64,000 nt of DNA from Candidatus Symbiobacter mobilis CR (GCF_000477435.1 NC_022576.1:558001-622000); one strand, 5' to 3'. Numbered from the stretch's first letter, positions 27,953-37,568 are shown. Numbers and translations: made by a program. Notes: generated by a model not told the origin, from the sequence alone.

Positions 27953-29053
27953 ATGAAAGAGTCTTTGGGAATGCAGGAACAGGGTGGCTTTGCTCATGGA
28001 AACGTACCGATCCGCGCTGTCGTCACCGCAGCGTTGGCGTGTTGCGCAGCCTGTTGGGGTTCGCTGTCGTGGGCGGCACCCGAAGTCGCAGTGGTCGCCG
28101 TGCAGTCCCGCGCCGTGGGGCAGCTCGGCGAATTCGACGCAGTGGTGCAAGCCGTGCAGCAAAGTACGTTGTCGGCGCAAACCTCCGGGCGCATTCTGGG
28201 CTTGCGCGTCCAAGCCGGGGATCGGGTACGTGCAGGCCAATTGCTGGCCACCATCGATGACCGCGAAACCCAGGCAGGCGTTTCCCGCGCCACGGCTGCC
28301 GTGGCCCAGGCACGGGCAGAGCTACACAACGCCAAAGCCCATTTCGCCCGCAACCGCGAACTTCGCGCCCAAGGCTTCGTTAGCGCCAGCGCGCTCGACA
28401 CCGCGCAAGCCCAGCTCGACGCGACGCAGGCCGCGATGGAACAGGCCGAAGCGATGGCACGGCAATCGAGCGTGCAACAAGGCTTCACGCAACTCACCGC
28501 GCCCTACGACGCGCTCGTCCTCCAAACCCACGCGGAAGCAGGCGATTTGGCTGTGCCGGGCAAATCGATCGTGACCGTATTTGCCCCGCAGGCGCTGCGG
28601 GTGGTCGTGCAATTGCCTTTGTCCCGCGCCAAAGCCATCTCTGCCGCGAGCGCGGTCGAGATCGAAATGCCCCAGCCGGATGGTTCCACCCAGTGGATCA
28701 CTCCCGCTGTCCGCACTCTGTTGCCGGGCGCAGACCCCGTCGCGCAAACCGTGGAATACCGGCTCGACCTGCCCAAGTCGATACAAGGCGTTTTGCCTGG
28801 GCAACAGGTGCGTGTGCGGATTGCATCGGGGTTGCAGCAACGGATGGTGATTCCCCGCTCCGCCGTGTTGCAACGCGGCGAACTGACTGCCGTCTACGTG
28901 GACAGCGCCCAAGGTTTCGTGCTGCGCGCAGTCCGCCTGGGTGGGGACTATGCACAAGGGGTGGAAGTGCTCGCCGGGCTGACGAACAAGGATCGCGTGG
29001 CCCTCGACCCCTTGCGTGCCGGGTTGGCCGGTGCTTCCTCAGTAGGGCGGTAA
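27953..29053 (+). CDS. RND efflux periplasmic adaptor (membrane fusion protein)
   Basis: A 366-residue protein from ATG 27953, preceded by AGG at good spacing; an in-frame ATG at 27917 would add 12 charged residues. After a signal peptide (cleavage likely after GSLSWA) come the biotinyl-lipoyl half-motifs (SAQTSGRILGLRVQAGDRVRAGQLLATID), an alpha-helical hairpin (ARAELHNAKAHFARNRELRAQGFVS), the second lipoyl half (TAPYDALVLQTHAEAGDLAVPGK) and a beta-barrel domain. It matches HlyD/AcrA-type adaptors. It lies six bases before the pump gene. No outer-membrane TolC gene is present, so an unlinked one would be needed. Confidence 0.92.
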   Translation: MKESLGMQEQGGFAHGNVPIRAVVTAALACCAACWGSLSWAAPEVAVVAVQSRAVGQLGEFDAVVQAVQQSTLSAQTSGRILGLRVQAGDRVRAGQLLATIDDRETQAGVSRATAAVAQARAELHNAKAHFARNRELRAQGFVSASALDTAQAQLDATQAAMEQAEAMARQSSVQQGFTQLTAPYDALVLQTHAEAGDLAVPGKSIVTVFAPQALRVVVQLPLSRAKAISAASAVEIEMPQPDGSTQWITPAVRTLLPGADPVAQTVEYRLDLPKSIQGVLPGQQVRVRIASGLQQRMVIPRSAVLQRGELTAVYVDSAQGFVLRAVRLGGDYAQGVEVLAGLTNKDRVALDPLRAGLAGASSVGR

Positions 29054-29059
29054 AGCGCG

Positions 29060-32000
29060 ATGGATAGCGAACGCACTGCGCCCCTGGGTATTTCCGGCAC
29101 GCTGGCTGCCCAGTTCCAGCGCAACGCCATCACGCCGCTGCTGGCTGTCGTCGCGATGCTGCTGGGGCTGTTCGCGGTGCTGGTCACCCCCCGCGAAGAA
29201 GAGCCACAAATCAATGTGACGATGGCCAATGTGCTGATCCCCTTCCCAGGGGCAAGCAGCACGGATGTCCACAACATGGTTGCGCGCCCGGCGGAACAAG
29301 TGCTCAACCAGATCGCAGGAATTGAGCACACCTATTCCGTCGCGCTTCCCGGCATGGCCATCATGACCGTGCAATTCCAGGTCGGCGTTCCGCGAACGGA
29401 AGCCCTGGTGCGCTTGTACGACGTGCTCCACGCCAACCAGGATTGGCTGCCCGCAGAGCTGGGCACCCATTTACCGATCATCAAACCCAAGGGCATCGAC
29501 GACGTTCCCGTCTCCGCCATCACGCTGTGGAGCGAGGATGCGATAAGCGCCGTCGAGCTGGAGCGCGTTGCGCACACCATCGAGGCCGAGCTCAAAAGAA
29601 TCCCCGGTACGAGGGAGATCAAAACCATCGGTGCTCCCGGCAGAGCCGTGCAAGTCTGGCTGGATCCCACCCGGCTACGTGAACGCGGCGTCGATGTGCT
29701 CCAACTGCGCTCCAGTCTTGCCGGGGCCAACACCAGCCTGCCCGCCGGGGCCGTCTTTTCCACCGAAGATTCGACGATGGTGCAGGTGGAAACAGGCCAG
29801 TTTCTGCGCGATGCCGACGATGTGGGCAATGTAGTCGTCGGCGTCCACCTTGGCGTTCCCGTCTACCTGCGGGAGGTGGCGCGGATTGAAGCTACCGCGC
29901 AATTGCCCAGCCGCTACGTGTGGTTCAGCCCCGGCGCAGCGGATGGGGCAGCGAATGAAGCACATACCGCAAAGCGAGCTTATCAGCCCAAGGCAGCAAA
30001 TGCGGCAGGTAGTCAGACCACGCTGCAAACAGGGGCGGTATACCCGGCGCTGACGTTGACCGTGACCAAGAAACCGGGGGTCAATGCCGTCGATGTCTCC
30101 AGCGCAGTGCGGCAGCGTGTGGAGATGCTGCGCAATACCGTCATCCCCGCGAACGTCCACGCCACCGTCACCCGCGACTACGGCCAAACCGCCGCAGAAA
30201 AAGCCAACAAGCTCATCCAGAAACTCGCATTTGCCACGGGGTCAGTCATCCTGCTCGTCGGGCTGGCGCTGGGCAGAAGGGAAGCCATCATCGTCGGCGC
30301 GGCGGTCATTCTGACCCTCACCGCCACGCTGTTTGCTTCCTGGGCGTGGGGGTTCACCCTCAACCGGGTCTCGTTGTTCGCGCTGATTTTTTCGATCGGG
30401 ATCCTCGTTGACGACGCAATCGTCGTCGTCGAAAACATCCATCGCCACCAGCAGCTTACGCCCGGCGCATCGCTAATCGACATCATTCCCCGTGCGGTCG
30501 ACGAAGTCGGCGGGCCGACGATCCTGGCAACGCTGACCGTCATCGCAGCACTGCTGCCGATGGCTTTCGTCACCGGGCTGATGGGCCCCTATATGGGCCC
30601 GATCCCGATCAACGCCAGTTTGGGCATGGCAATCTCGCTGGCCATTGCCTTCACCATCACGCCCTGGTTGGCCGTGCAATTCATGCATAGCCATTCCCAC
30701 AGCGCGGGGCACGCCCCCAGCGGCCTGGGCGCATGGTTGCAGCCTTTCTTCGCCCGGCTGCTCGCTCCCTTTCTGGACAGCGCGCGCAAACGCTGGATGC
30801 TGCTCGCAGGCATTCTGGCTGCCTTGTTGCTATCGGTAGGGCTGACGCTGGTCGAATGGGTGGTGCTCAAGATGCTCCCCTTCGACAACAAGAGCGAGTT
30901 CCAAGTCGTCGTCGATATGCCTGCGGGTACGCCGCTCGAAGAAACCGCCGCCACATTGCAAGATTTGGGCGCGTACCTTGCCCAGCAAAAGGAAGTGCTG
31001 CACCTGCAAGCCTATGCGGGAACGGCGTCGCCAATCACCTTCAATGGCCTGGTACGCCAGTACTACCTGCGCTCCAGCGTCGAGCAAGGCGATTTGCAGG
31101 TCAACCTGGTCGACAAAAAACACCGCAACGAGCAAAGCCACGCCATTGCGCAACGGCTGCGCCCCGGCCTCGAAGAAATCGCTCGTCGGCACCAAGCGCG
31201 GATCAAGGTCGTGGAAGTGCCCCCCGGCCCGCCGGTGATGTCTGCGCTCGTTGCCGAGGTCTATGGCCCAGACGAAGCCGGGCGCAACCAACTCGCGGCC
31301 AGGCTGGAAAAGGTCTTTGCCTCGACGGCGGATATCCACGCCATCGATACCTCGTTGCAGGCCGATGCCCCGCGCACCTACCTGCGCGTGCGCAGACAAC
31401 GCGCGGAATCGCTGGGAATTCCCGTCGCTGTGGTGGCGCAGACAGCGGCCATGGCACTGGGGGGCAGCCACGCTGCATACCTGCACGATGGCACGTCCAA
31501 ATACCCCGTTCCCGTCGTCCTGCAGATGCCGCTGTCTACGCAAGTCGGGCTGGATTCCTTGTTGGCCATGCCACTGCGTGCGGCCCATGGCAAGCTCGTT
31601 CCGATGTCCGAACTGGTTTCCGTCGAACACGGGATCATCGACAAGCCCTACTACACCAAGGATTTGCAAGAGGTGAGTTACGTCTATGGCGACATGGCCG
31701 GCAAGCTCGATTCCCCGCTCTATGGGTTGTTCGCGATTCGTTCCCGCTTGGCGGAGGCAGCCTTGCCTAATACCGGCGAGGTGGGCGAGTACTGGATTCG
31801 CCAGCCCGAAGACCCTTTCCGCCAGTACGCAATCAAATGGGACGGAGAGTGGCAAATCACCTACGAGACGTTCCGAGACATGGGGGCAGCCTACGCGGTT
31901 GGTTTGATCTTGATCTACCTGCTCGTCGTCGCGCAATTCAAGAGCTATCTCACCCCCTTGATCATCATGACGCCCATTCCCCTGACCATCATCGGCGTAA

Positions 32001-32359
32001 TGCCGGGGCACGCGCTGCTTGGAGCGCAATTCACGGCAACGTCGATGATCGGGATGATTGCACTTGCCGGGATCATCGTTCGCAACTCGATCCTGCTCGT
32101 CGACTTCATCGAGCTACAGCTTTCCCAAGGGATGCCATTCCGGGATGCGGTAGTACAGTCCGCCAGTGTGCGGGCGCAGCCCATTGCCTTGACAGGGCTG
32201 GCGGCCATGATTGGCGCGTTATTCATCCTTGATGACCCCATCTTCAATGGTCTGGCCATCTCGCTGATCTTTGGAATTCTGGTCTCTACCGTACTCACCC
32301 TGGTGGTCATTCCCGTCCTGTATTTCGCCCTGTACCGGCGGCGGGTTCCATCGGCTTGA
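29060..32359 (+). CDS. RND-type efflux pump permease
   Basis: A 1099-residue inner-membrane pump with the usual 12-helix, two-loop layout. The N-terminal helix is followed by the porter domain (TPREEEPQINVTMANVLIPF; VARPAEQVLNQIAGIEHTYS). The proton-relay acidic pair is Asp451-Asp452 in GILVDDAIVVVENIHRHQ. The second half repeats the pattern and ends in IVVRNSILLVDFIEL-like helices. Sequence style is that of hydrophobe/amphiphile pumps rather than CzcA metal pumps. The sulfide:quinone reductase gene follows after 43 bases, so the pump may handle a sulfur or redox-toxic compound; that is inference. Confidence 0.93.
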   Translation: MDSERTAPLGISGTLAAQFQRNAITPLLAVVAMLLGLFAVLVTPREEEPQINVTMANVLIPFPGASSTDVHNMVARPAEQVLNQIAGIEHTYSVALPGMAIMTVQFQVGVPRTEALVRLYDVLHANQDWLPAELGTHLPIIKPKGIDDVPVSAITLWSEDAISAVELERVAHTIEAELKRIPGTREIKTIGAPGRAVQVWLDPTRLRERGVDVLQLRSSLAGANTSLPAGAVFSTEDSTMVQVETGQFLRDADDVGNVVVGVHLGVPVYLREVARIEATAQLPSRYVWFSPGAADGAANEAHTAKRAYQPKAANAAGSQTTLQTGAVYPALTLTVTKKPGVNAVDVSSAVRQRVEMLRNTVIPANVHATVTRDYGQTAAEKANKLIQKLAFATGSVILLVGLALGRREAIIVGAAVILTLTATLFASWAWGFTLNRVSLFALIFSIGILVDDAIVVVENIHRHQQLTPGASLIDIIPRAVDEVGGPTILATLTVIAALLPMAFVTGLMGPYMGPIPINASLGMAISLAIAFTITPWLAVQFMHSHSHSAGHAPSGLGAWLQPFFARLLAPFLDSARKRWMLLAGILAALLLSVGLTLVEWVVLKMLPFDNKSEFQVVVDMPAGTPLEETAATLQDLGAYLAQQKEVLHLQAYAGTASPITFNGLVRQYYLRSSVEQGDLQVNLVDKKHRNEQSHAIAQRLRPGLEEIARRHQARIKVVEVPPGPPVMSALVAEVYGPDEAGRNQLAARLEKVFASTADIHAIDTSLQADAPRTYLRVRRQRAESLGIPVAVVAQTAAMALGGSHAAYLHDGTSKYPVPVVLQMPLSTQVGLDSLLAMPLRAAHGKLVPMSELVSVEHGIIDKPYYTKDLQEVSYVYGDMAGKLDSPLYGLFAIRSRLAEAALPNTGEVGEYWIRQPEDPFRQYAIKWDGEWQITYETFRDMGAAYAVGLILIYLLVVAQFKSYLTPLIIMTPIPLTIIGVMPGHALLGAQFTATSMIGMIALAGIIVRNSILLVDFIELQLSQGMPFRDAVVQSASVRAQPIALTGLAAMIGALFILDDPIFNGLAISLIFGILVSTVLTLVVIPVLYFALYRRRVPSA

Positions 32360-32402
32360 TGCAGAGGATCAAGGGCGCAATCGAGAACGCAGGAGCATAG
32401 GT

Positions 32403-33692
32403 ATGGCACATATCGTCATCGTGGGAGCAGGAATCGGCGGGATGCCTGCCGCATACGAAATGCGGGAGGTACTGGGTTCGGAGCACAAGATCACCGTCCT
32501 CAACCGCACCGATTTCATCCAGTTCGTCCCCAGCAACCCGTGGATAGCCGTGGGGTGGAGGGAGCGCGACGAGGTTGTGCTGCCCATCGCCCCCTACCTC
32601 ACCCGCAAGAAGATTGGTTTCATTCCCAAGGCCGTCACCCACATTGACCCCGAACGCAGCCGCTTGACGCTCACCGACGGGGAAACGCTCGACTACGACT
32701 ACCTGGTGATCGCCACAGGCCCCAGGCTCACTTTCGACCACGTTCCTGGGGCGGGGCCGGTCGATTGCGGGGGAGGGGGGCTGACGCATTCGATCTGCCG
32801 CGTCGACCATGCTCTCGATTTGTACGCAGACTACCAGCGCTTTTTGCAAGCCCCCGGGCCGATCATCGTCGGCGCCTTGCCCGGAGCCAGTTGTTTCGGT
32901 CCCGCCTACGAATACGCGATGGTGCTTGACACCGACCTGCGCAAACGCAAGCTACGCCACAAGGTGCCCATGACTTTTGTCACCAGCGAACCGTATATCG
33001 GACAACTGGGGCTGGGTGGCGTGGGGGACAGCAAGTCGATGCTCGAATCCGAATTCCGCAACCGCGATATCAAGTGGGTGGCCAATGCCAAAGTCACTCG
33101 CGTGGAACCGGGCAAGATGTACGCAACCCAGTACGACGACCTAGGCCACGAAGTCAAAGAGCATGTGATTGACTTCCGCCTGTCGATGATGTTGCCCGCG
33201 TTCCAGGGCGTCGAATGCGTCGCCGCCGTTCCCAATCTGTGCAACGCCAAGGGGATGGTGCTGATCGATGAATACCAGCGCAGCAAGGCATACCACAACA
33301 TCTTTGCCGCCGGGGTATGCGTGGCCATCCCGCCCGTCGAAGAAACACCCGTTCCCACCGGAACGCCCAAAACCGGCTTCATGATTGAGAGCATGATGTC
33401 CGCCATCTGCCACAACATTGCCGACGAGCTGGCAGGACGTCCCGCCGTGGCAACCGGCACCTGGAACGCCGTATGTCTGGCAGATATGGGCGATACGGGC
33501 GCAGCGTTTGTCGCCTTGCCCCAAATCCCACCACGCAACGTGAACTGGTTCCGCAAGGGCAAATGGGTACACCTGGCCAAGATTGCGTATGAAAAATATT
33601 TCCTGCGCAAACTCCGCAAAGGCACGTCCGAACCGATCTACGAAAAATACGTCATGGGATTGCTGGGCATCAAACGATTGAGCGATTCCTGA
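32403..33692 (+). CDS. sqr: Sulfide:quinone oxidoreductase
   Basis: A 429-residue FAD protein from ATG 32403, with the FAD motif (IVIVGAGIGGMPAAYE) at residue 4. Cys132 (HSICRVD), Cys164 (GASCFGPAYE) and Cys358 (AVCLADMGD) have the same spacing as the three essential cysteines of Rhodobacter capsulatus SQR (127, 159, 353). The active-site region ETPVPTGTPKTGFMIE and the C-terminal amphipathic, basic tail for membrane binding (KYFLRKLRKG) are present. SQR oxidises sulfide to sulfane sulfur and passes electrons to quinone on the cytoplasmic or periplasmic membrane face. It is embedded between an RND pump and a CsoR-superfamily repressor. Confidence 0.94.
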   Translation: MAHIVIVGAGIGGMPAAYEMREVLGSEHKITVLNRTDFIQFVPSNPWIAVGWRERDEVVLPIAPYLTRKKIGFIPKAVTHIDPERSRLTLTDGETLDYDYLVIATGPRLTFDHVPGAGPVDCGGGGLTHSICRVDHALDLYADYQRFLQAPGPIIVGALPGASCFGPAYEYAMVLDTDLRKRKLRHKVPMTFVTSEPYIGQLGLGGVGDSKSMLESEFRNRDIKWVANAKVTRVEPGKMYATQYDDLGHEVKEHVIDFRLSMMLPAFQGVECVAAVPNLCNAKGMVLIDEYQRSKAYHNIFAAGVCVAIPPVEETPVPTGTPKTGFMIESMMSAICHNIADELAGRPAVATGTWNAVCLADMGDTGAAFVALPQIPPRNVNWFRKGKWVHLAKIAYEKYFLRKLRKGTSEPIYEKYVMGLLGIKRLSDS

Positions 33693-33733
33693 TTCGCAAG
33701 CGGTTTTTTTTATCCACACACTAGGAGCATGTA

Positions 33734-33946
33734 ATGACTATTGAACGGTATATCCGGGTTTTCGCAGGGTTGGTCGTGATCGTCAGTCTCGCGCTGGGCG
33801 TGGAAGGCAGCCCGGTGTTCTGGAGCACCTGGGCATTGGCGTTGACGGCATTCGTCGGCCTCAATCTCTTCCAATCGGGATTCACCAACTTCTGCCCGCT
33901 GGCCATGCTCCTCAAAAAGCTGGGCATTCCGGAATGCCGGACGTGA
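33734..33946 (+). CDS. DUF2892 small membrane protein (YgaP-like membrane segment)
   Basis: A 70-residue protein with two hydrophobic segments separated by a short loop. NLFQSGFTNFCPLAMLLKKLGI at the C-terminus is the DUF2892 signature, also found in the membrane part of the rhodanese YgaP. A conserved cysteine is in FCPL and another near the end (PECRT). Such proteins often neighbour sulfide-oxidation and rhodanese genes. It lies 41 bases after sqr and overlaps the next gene by 13 bases. Confidence 0.87.
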   Translation: MTIERYIRVFAGLVVIVSLALGVEGSPVFWSTWALALTAFVGLNLFQSGFTNFCPLAMLLKKLGIPECRT

Positions 33947-34233
33947 CTAGACTGACCAATGACGCTGCCCGCACGGATGTGCTCCATCGCCTGCGCAGGG
34001 CGGAAGGGCAAATACGTGCAGTGCAGCGGATGATCGAAGAAGGCGAAGACTGCCTCAAGGTCAGCCAGCAGTTCATGGCAGTTCGCAAGGCGCTCGACAG
34101 CACCTACTTGCGGATGACGATGTGCCTGATGGAGCAGGAATTCGGCACCTGCATCTCCGAAGACCCAGCCGAACGCGAGCGGATGCGCTCTTGGCTGAAG
34201 GACATGGAAAGTCTGTTGGCTGGCGTGGGGTGA
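33934..34233 (+). CDS. CsoR/FrmR-superfamily transcriptional repressor with altered ligands
   Basis: A 99-residue all-helical repressor (DUF156). VLHRLRRAEGQIRAVQRMIEEG is the family's DNA-binding and first-helix signature. Cys40 is the conserved first ligand, but alignment by eye with copper CsoR puts Leu65 where the ligand histidine should be and Glu69 where the second cysteine should be. Instead Cys64 and Cys73 are present. A classical Cu(I) site is therefore unlikely, and thiol/persulfide chemistry, as in CstR, is a better guess given sqr upstream. It overlaps the DUF2892 gene and probably regulates this operon. Confidence 0.85.
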   Translation: MPDVTRLTNDAARTDVLHRLRRAEGQIRAVQRMIEEGEDCLKVSQQFMAVRKALDSTYLRMTMCLMEQEFGTCISEDPAERERMRSWLKDMESLLAGVG

Positions 34234-34490
34234 TCAGGGCTGGGCTGTCAATCGGCTCCTGAGCCTTTTCTGAGCGGCGTTGTCACGCTGCCCTAGTTGT
34301 CGACCGTTATCCAAAGCGTTCCGCTCCCGGACAACGGCTGTTTTTACACTCCGCGCTTTTTGCGCTCCCCCGGAAGGAAGCAGCGGGCGCCTGATGTCGT
34401 TCGCAGGGGTATGGTCGGCCTGGCTCCCACAAGCCTTGACCCGACGCCCCTCTCCCCTCTTTCTTCTTTGTACCCCTTGCCCCTGAAGGA

Positions 34491-35807
34491 ATGCCCGTGC
34501 ATACACGCAGACAAGTTTTGGCAGGACTGGGTGCGATTGGCGCACAGTGCTTGGCATCGACCGCGCACGCTTTTGACCCCTTGGGATGGTTTGGCGCCAA
34601 GATCGAACGCGGTGCCCGCCTGCGTGTGTTGCGATGGAAACCATACGTCGATGCAGAAGAGGCGATGTTTCTGGCGAATTCGCAGCGCTTTGCGGAAAAG
34701 ACTGGGGTGGAAGTCCGCGTCGAGTCCGACGTCACCGAAAACTTGTTGCTGCGTGCCAGGAAAACTGCTGACAACCAAGTAGGCGCGGACATCATTTTCG
34801 AGACCGCCGACAACGTCCATTCTTTCCCCGAAAAACTGCTGGATTTGACGGCGCTTGCCGAAGACTTGGGCCGCAAATACGGTGGGTGGCATCCGACCAT
34901 GCGCGTGTACGGCATGCACCACGACCGGTGGGTGGCTTTGCCGCATGGGGCGCTGCCCTATTGCCTGACGTACCGGATCAGCCATATCCGTGCGGCAGGG
35001 TTCGAAAAAATGCCCACCAACCTGGGGGACTTTCTGACGTTGTGCCAACGGCTGGCCCAAAACGGCACCCCGGCGGGGTTTCCACTGGGTCGTTCCGCTA
35101 ACGACGCAGCAAGTTGGACGCACTGGTGCCTGTGGGCGCACGGCGGCAAGGTTGCCAATGCAAACAACGAAGTAGTGCTGTATTCCCCGGAAACCATCGC
35201 TGCCTTGGAATACGCCAAGCAACTATTCCAAACCTTTCGGCCGGAAACCCTGTCTTGGGTCGATTCGAGCAACAACCTCGCTTTTCTAGCCGGAGAGTGC
35301 AGCCTGACTGCCAACCCTGTGTCGATCTACGCAACAGCCTTGCGCGCCAACGATCCCCAACGACGCGCCATGGCTGCGGATATCGACCATGCTGCCTTCC
35401 CCATTGGCCCCGTCGGCCAATCGACCGAGTCCGGCAGTATGTCGCTCGCCCTCGTTTTCCGGCACACGCCGTACCCCAATGCTGCGCGGGAGTACTTGCG
35501 CTGGATGATGGAAAAAGAGCAATACGACCCCTGGCTGGCTGCGTCGAAGGGATACCTCAGCCCGCCTTTGGCCTACTACGAAAAGAATCCAGTCTGGACG
35601 AGCGACCCCAAAGTCACCCCCTTTCGGGACTTCACCCGTCGCATGTTGCCTATCGGCCATGCCGGGAGCCTGGGCAAAGCAGCTTCGGCAGTGTTGGGGC
35701 AGCTCATCGTCGTCGACATGTTTGCCGACGTATGCGGCAACAAGAAAACGCCGCAGGAAGCAGCCAGCCATGCCGCTGCGCATGCGCGCAAGTACTACAG
35801 CGCTTGA
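34491..35807 (+). CDS. Extracellular solute-binding protein (ABC importer, type 1)
   Basis: A 438-residue protein with AAGGA directly before the ATG; a GTG two codons later is an alternative start. The N-terminus (HTRRQVLAGLGAIG... ASTAHA) has a twin-arginine-like signal and a clear cleavage site. The mature part looks like a sugar- or polyamine-type binding protein: LTALAEDLGRKYGGW, VALPHGALPYCLTYR, FPLGRSANDAASWTHW, AAREYLRWMMEKEQYDPWL. No permease or ATPase genes adjoin, so it is an orphan. Its upstream region is strongly pyrimidine-rich. Confidence 0.82.
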   Translation: MPVHTRRQVLAGLGAIGAQCLASTAHAFDPLGWFGAKIERGARLRVLRWKPYVDAEEAMFLANSQRFAEKTGVEVRVESDVTENLLLRARKTADNQVGADIIFETADNVHSFPEKLLDLTALAEDLGRKYGGWHPTMRVYGMHHDRWVALPHGALPYCLTYRISHIRAAGFEKMPTNLGDFLTLCQRLAQNGTPAGFPLGRSANDAASWTHWCLWAHGGKVANANNEVVLYSPETIAALEYAKQLFQTFRPETLSWVDSSNNLAFLAGECSLTANPVSIYATALRANDPQRRAMAADIDHAAFPIGPVGQSTESGSMSLALVFRHTPYPNAAREYLRWMMEKEQYDPWLAASKGYLSPPLAYYEKNPVWTSDPKVTPFRDFTRRMLPIGHAGSLGKAASAVLGQLIVVDMFADVCGNKKTPQEAASHAAAHARKYYSA

Positions 35808-35820
35808 ACCGCTTGAACCT

Positions 35821-35841
35821 CATGGATCGTCCCGATCCATG
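35821..35841. promoter_or_regulatory. Perfect palindrome between binding-protein and GGDEF genes
   Basis: CATGGATCG and CGATCCATG flank three bases without a mismatch, 13 bases after the solute-binding-protein stop. There is no T-run after it, so it is more likely an operator or RNA hairpin than an intrinsic terminator. Two direct copies of CCGCTTGAA-like sequence lie just before it. Confidence 0.4.
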
Positions 35842-35890
35842 GATTGATTACGCCAAATCGTAGTGATTGGCCGATTCGTTTTGTCTGTAC

Positions 35891-37540
35891 ATGCTCAACG
35901 TCACGCAACGTATTTCCCTGAGTTTTGTCTTGGCCGTGGTCACGGTCCTGCTGGTTTCGGTGCATTGGTGGCTGCATATTCAGCGCCTGCAGGATGTCTG
36001 GGCGCAGGAAAGCGAAGTCGCCCAAGCGGGTACGGAAGTCAACGGCGTCATGCTGGAACTTCGCCGCGCCGAAACTGCGGTGTTGACGTATTTGCTCAGT
36101 CACGACCCGCGTGACCTGGAAACGTACGAGATTGCCCGCGATGAATGGCCTAGGCGCATGGCTCGCCTGCGGCAACTGTTGATCATGCATAGCGCACGCC
36201 GTACTGTCGTCGATGCGCTCGACTCCGCCATCACAGAGCGGTTTCGGACTTTTCGCGACCTCATCGATCTTTCGAGCGAGCAACACGAACACGACACGAT
36301 GCACCATGTGCTGGGCGGCGCATACCAACAGCAATCGGTAGAGCTGCACGCGTACTTCACCGAGTTCCGTGCGCTGCAAGTGGACCTTTCCGAGCAACTG
36401 CGCAGCGAGACGAGGGATCAGCAGCGCCGGATCGCCATGTATTTCCTCTACGGGGCGGGGCTATTGGTCATCGCATTCGGCCTGTTTGGAATCGGTACCG
36501 TGCAAGGTATCCGCAGGCCCCTGCGCGTACTCATGCAAGGTGCTGCCCGCATTGGCAGCGGCCATTTCGACCATCGGATCCCCCATGATCGCAAAGACGA
36601 GTTCGGCGTGCTGGCAAACCAGTTCAACATCATGGCTGAAGAGATTGCCAAACATGATCACAAACTCAGCCAAGCCCTGCTGCTCAGCGAGACCGTACTG
36701 CTCAATTCGCCGGTGGCCATGGCCGTGTACCGTTCCGATGGGAAGTGCCTGCTGGTCAACGAGGCCTACGCCAAACTGCTGCACACCACGCGCGAAGCCG
36801 TATCCAAGCTAAGCCTGTTTGGCATCGATGCATGGATTCGCACCGGCTTTTGCGACGAATGCCTTGCCGCCTTGCGCCAGCAAACCCCCCACCAATACGA
36901 AGTGACCATCGAGGGACGCGCCGACAAGCCCGCGACCTTCGATTGCAAGATCTATCCCTTGCGCTTGTACAACGAAGACCATCTGCTGCTCCAGTTGATC
37001 GACCTGACAGAGCGCAAAGAATTGGAAGCGCAGTTGCGCCATATCGCCTTCCACGACCCGCTCACGCATCTGCCCAATCGCCGCTTGCTCTTTGATCGGA
37101 TGCATAGAGCCATCGTATACAGCAAGCGAAACCATAGCCAATTGGCGGTGTTGTTCATTGATCTGGATCACTTCAAGTCGCTCAACGATACCTACGGGCA
37201 CGATGTGGGGGATCTGTTCCTCATCGAAGTGGCGCGGCGGTTGCGAAGGATCGTTCGCGATTGCGACACGGTTGCTCGTTTTGGCGGGGATGAATTCGTC
37301 GTGCTGATCGAGAACCTTGGCGAAGACCCCGAATCCGCAAGCGACGCTGCCGAGGCCATTGCCGAAAAGATTCGCGCCGTGCTGCGCGCCAAATATGAGC
37401 TGGGCGAGCACACCTATTGGGGAGCGGGTTCGGTAGGAATCGTGGTGTGCGGTGGGGAAGAATGCGACGATCCTGACCACATCCTCCAACGCGCTGACGA
37501 AGCAATGTACGCAGCGAAAAATCGGCAAGGCAGCAAGTAG
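35891..37540 (+). CDS. Diguanylate cyclase with periplasmic sensor, HAMP and PAS
   Basis: A 549-residue protein from ATG 35891. A membrane helix near residues 12-30 and another near 183-203 enclose a helical periplasmic domain of about 150 residues, resembling CHASE3/four-helix sensors. A HAMP domain follows (RRPLRVLMQGAARIGSGHFDHRI), then a PAS domain (LLNSPVAMAVYRSDGKCLLVNEAYAKLL) and GGDEF. The catalytic motif GGDEF is intact at 465-469, and RDCD four residues earlier forms the RxxD inhibitory site. It should therefore make c-di-GMP with product feedback. No EAL domain follows. Confidence 0.92.
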   Translation: MLNVTQRISLSFVLAVVTVLLVSVHWWLHIQRLQDVWAQESEVAQAGTEVNGVMLELRRAETAVLTYLLSHDPRDLETYEIARDEWPRRMARLRQLLIMHSARRTVVDALDSAITERFRTFRDLIDLSSEQHEHDTMHHVLGGAYQQQSVELHAYFTEFRALQVDLSEQLRSETRDQQRRIAMYFLYGAGLLVIAFGLFGIGTVQGIRRPLRVLMQGAARIGSGHFDHRIPHDRKDEFGVLANQFNIMAEEIAKHDHKLSQALLLSETVLLNSPVAMAVYRSDGKCLLVNEAYAKLLHTTREAVSKLSLFGIDAWIRTGFCDECLAALRQQTPHQYEVTIEGRADKPATFDCKIYPLRLYNEDHLLLQLIDLTERKELEAQLRHIAFHDPLTHLPNRRLLFDRMHRAIVYSKRNHSQLAVLFIDLDHFKSLNDTYGHDVGDLFLIEVARRLRRIVRDCDTVARFGGDEFVVLIENLGEDPESASDAAEAIAEKIRAVLRAKYELGEHTYWGAGSVGIVVCGGEECDDPDHILQRADEAMYAAKNRQGSK

Positions 37541-37568
37541 GCCGTAGAACCAATTTGGGTAGGCATGT

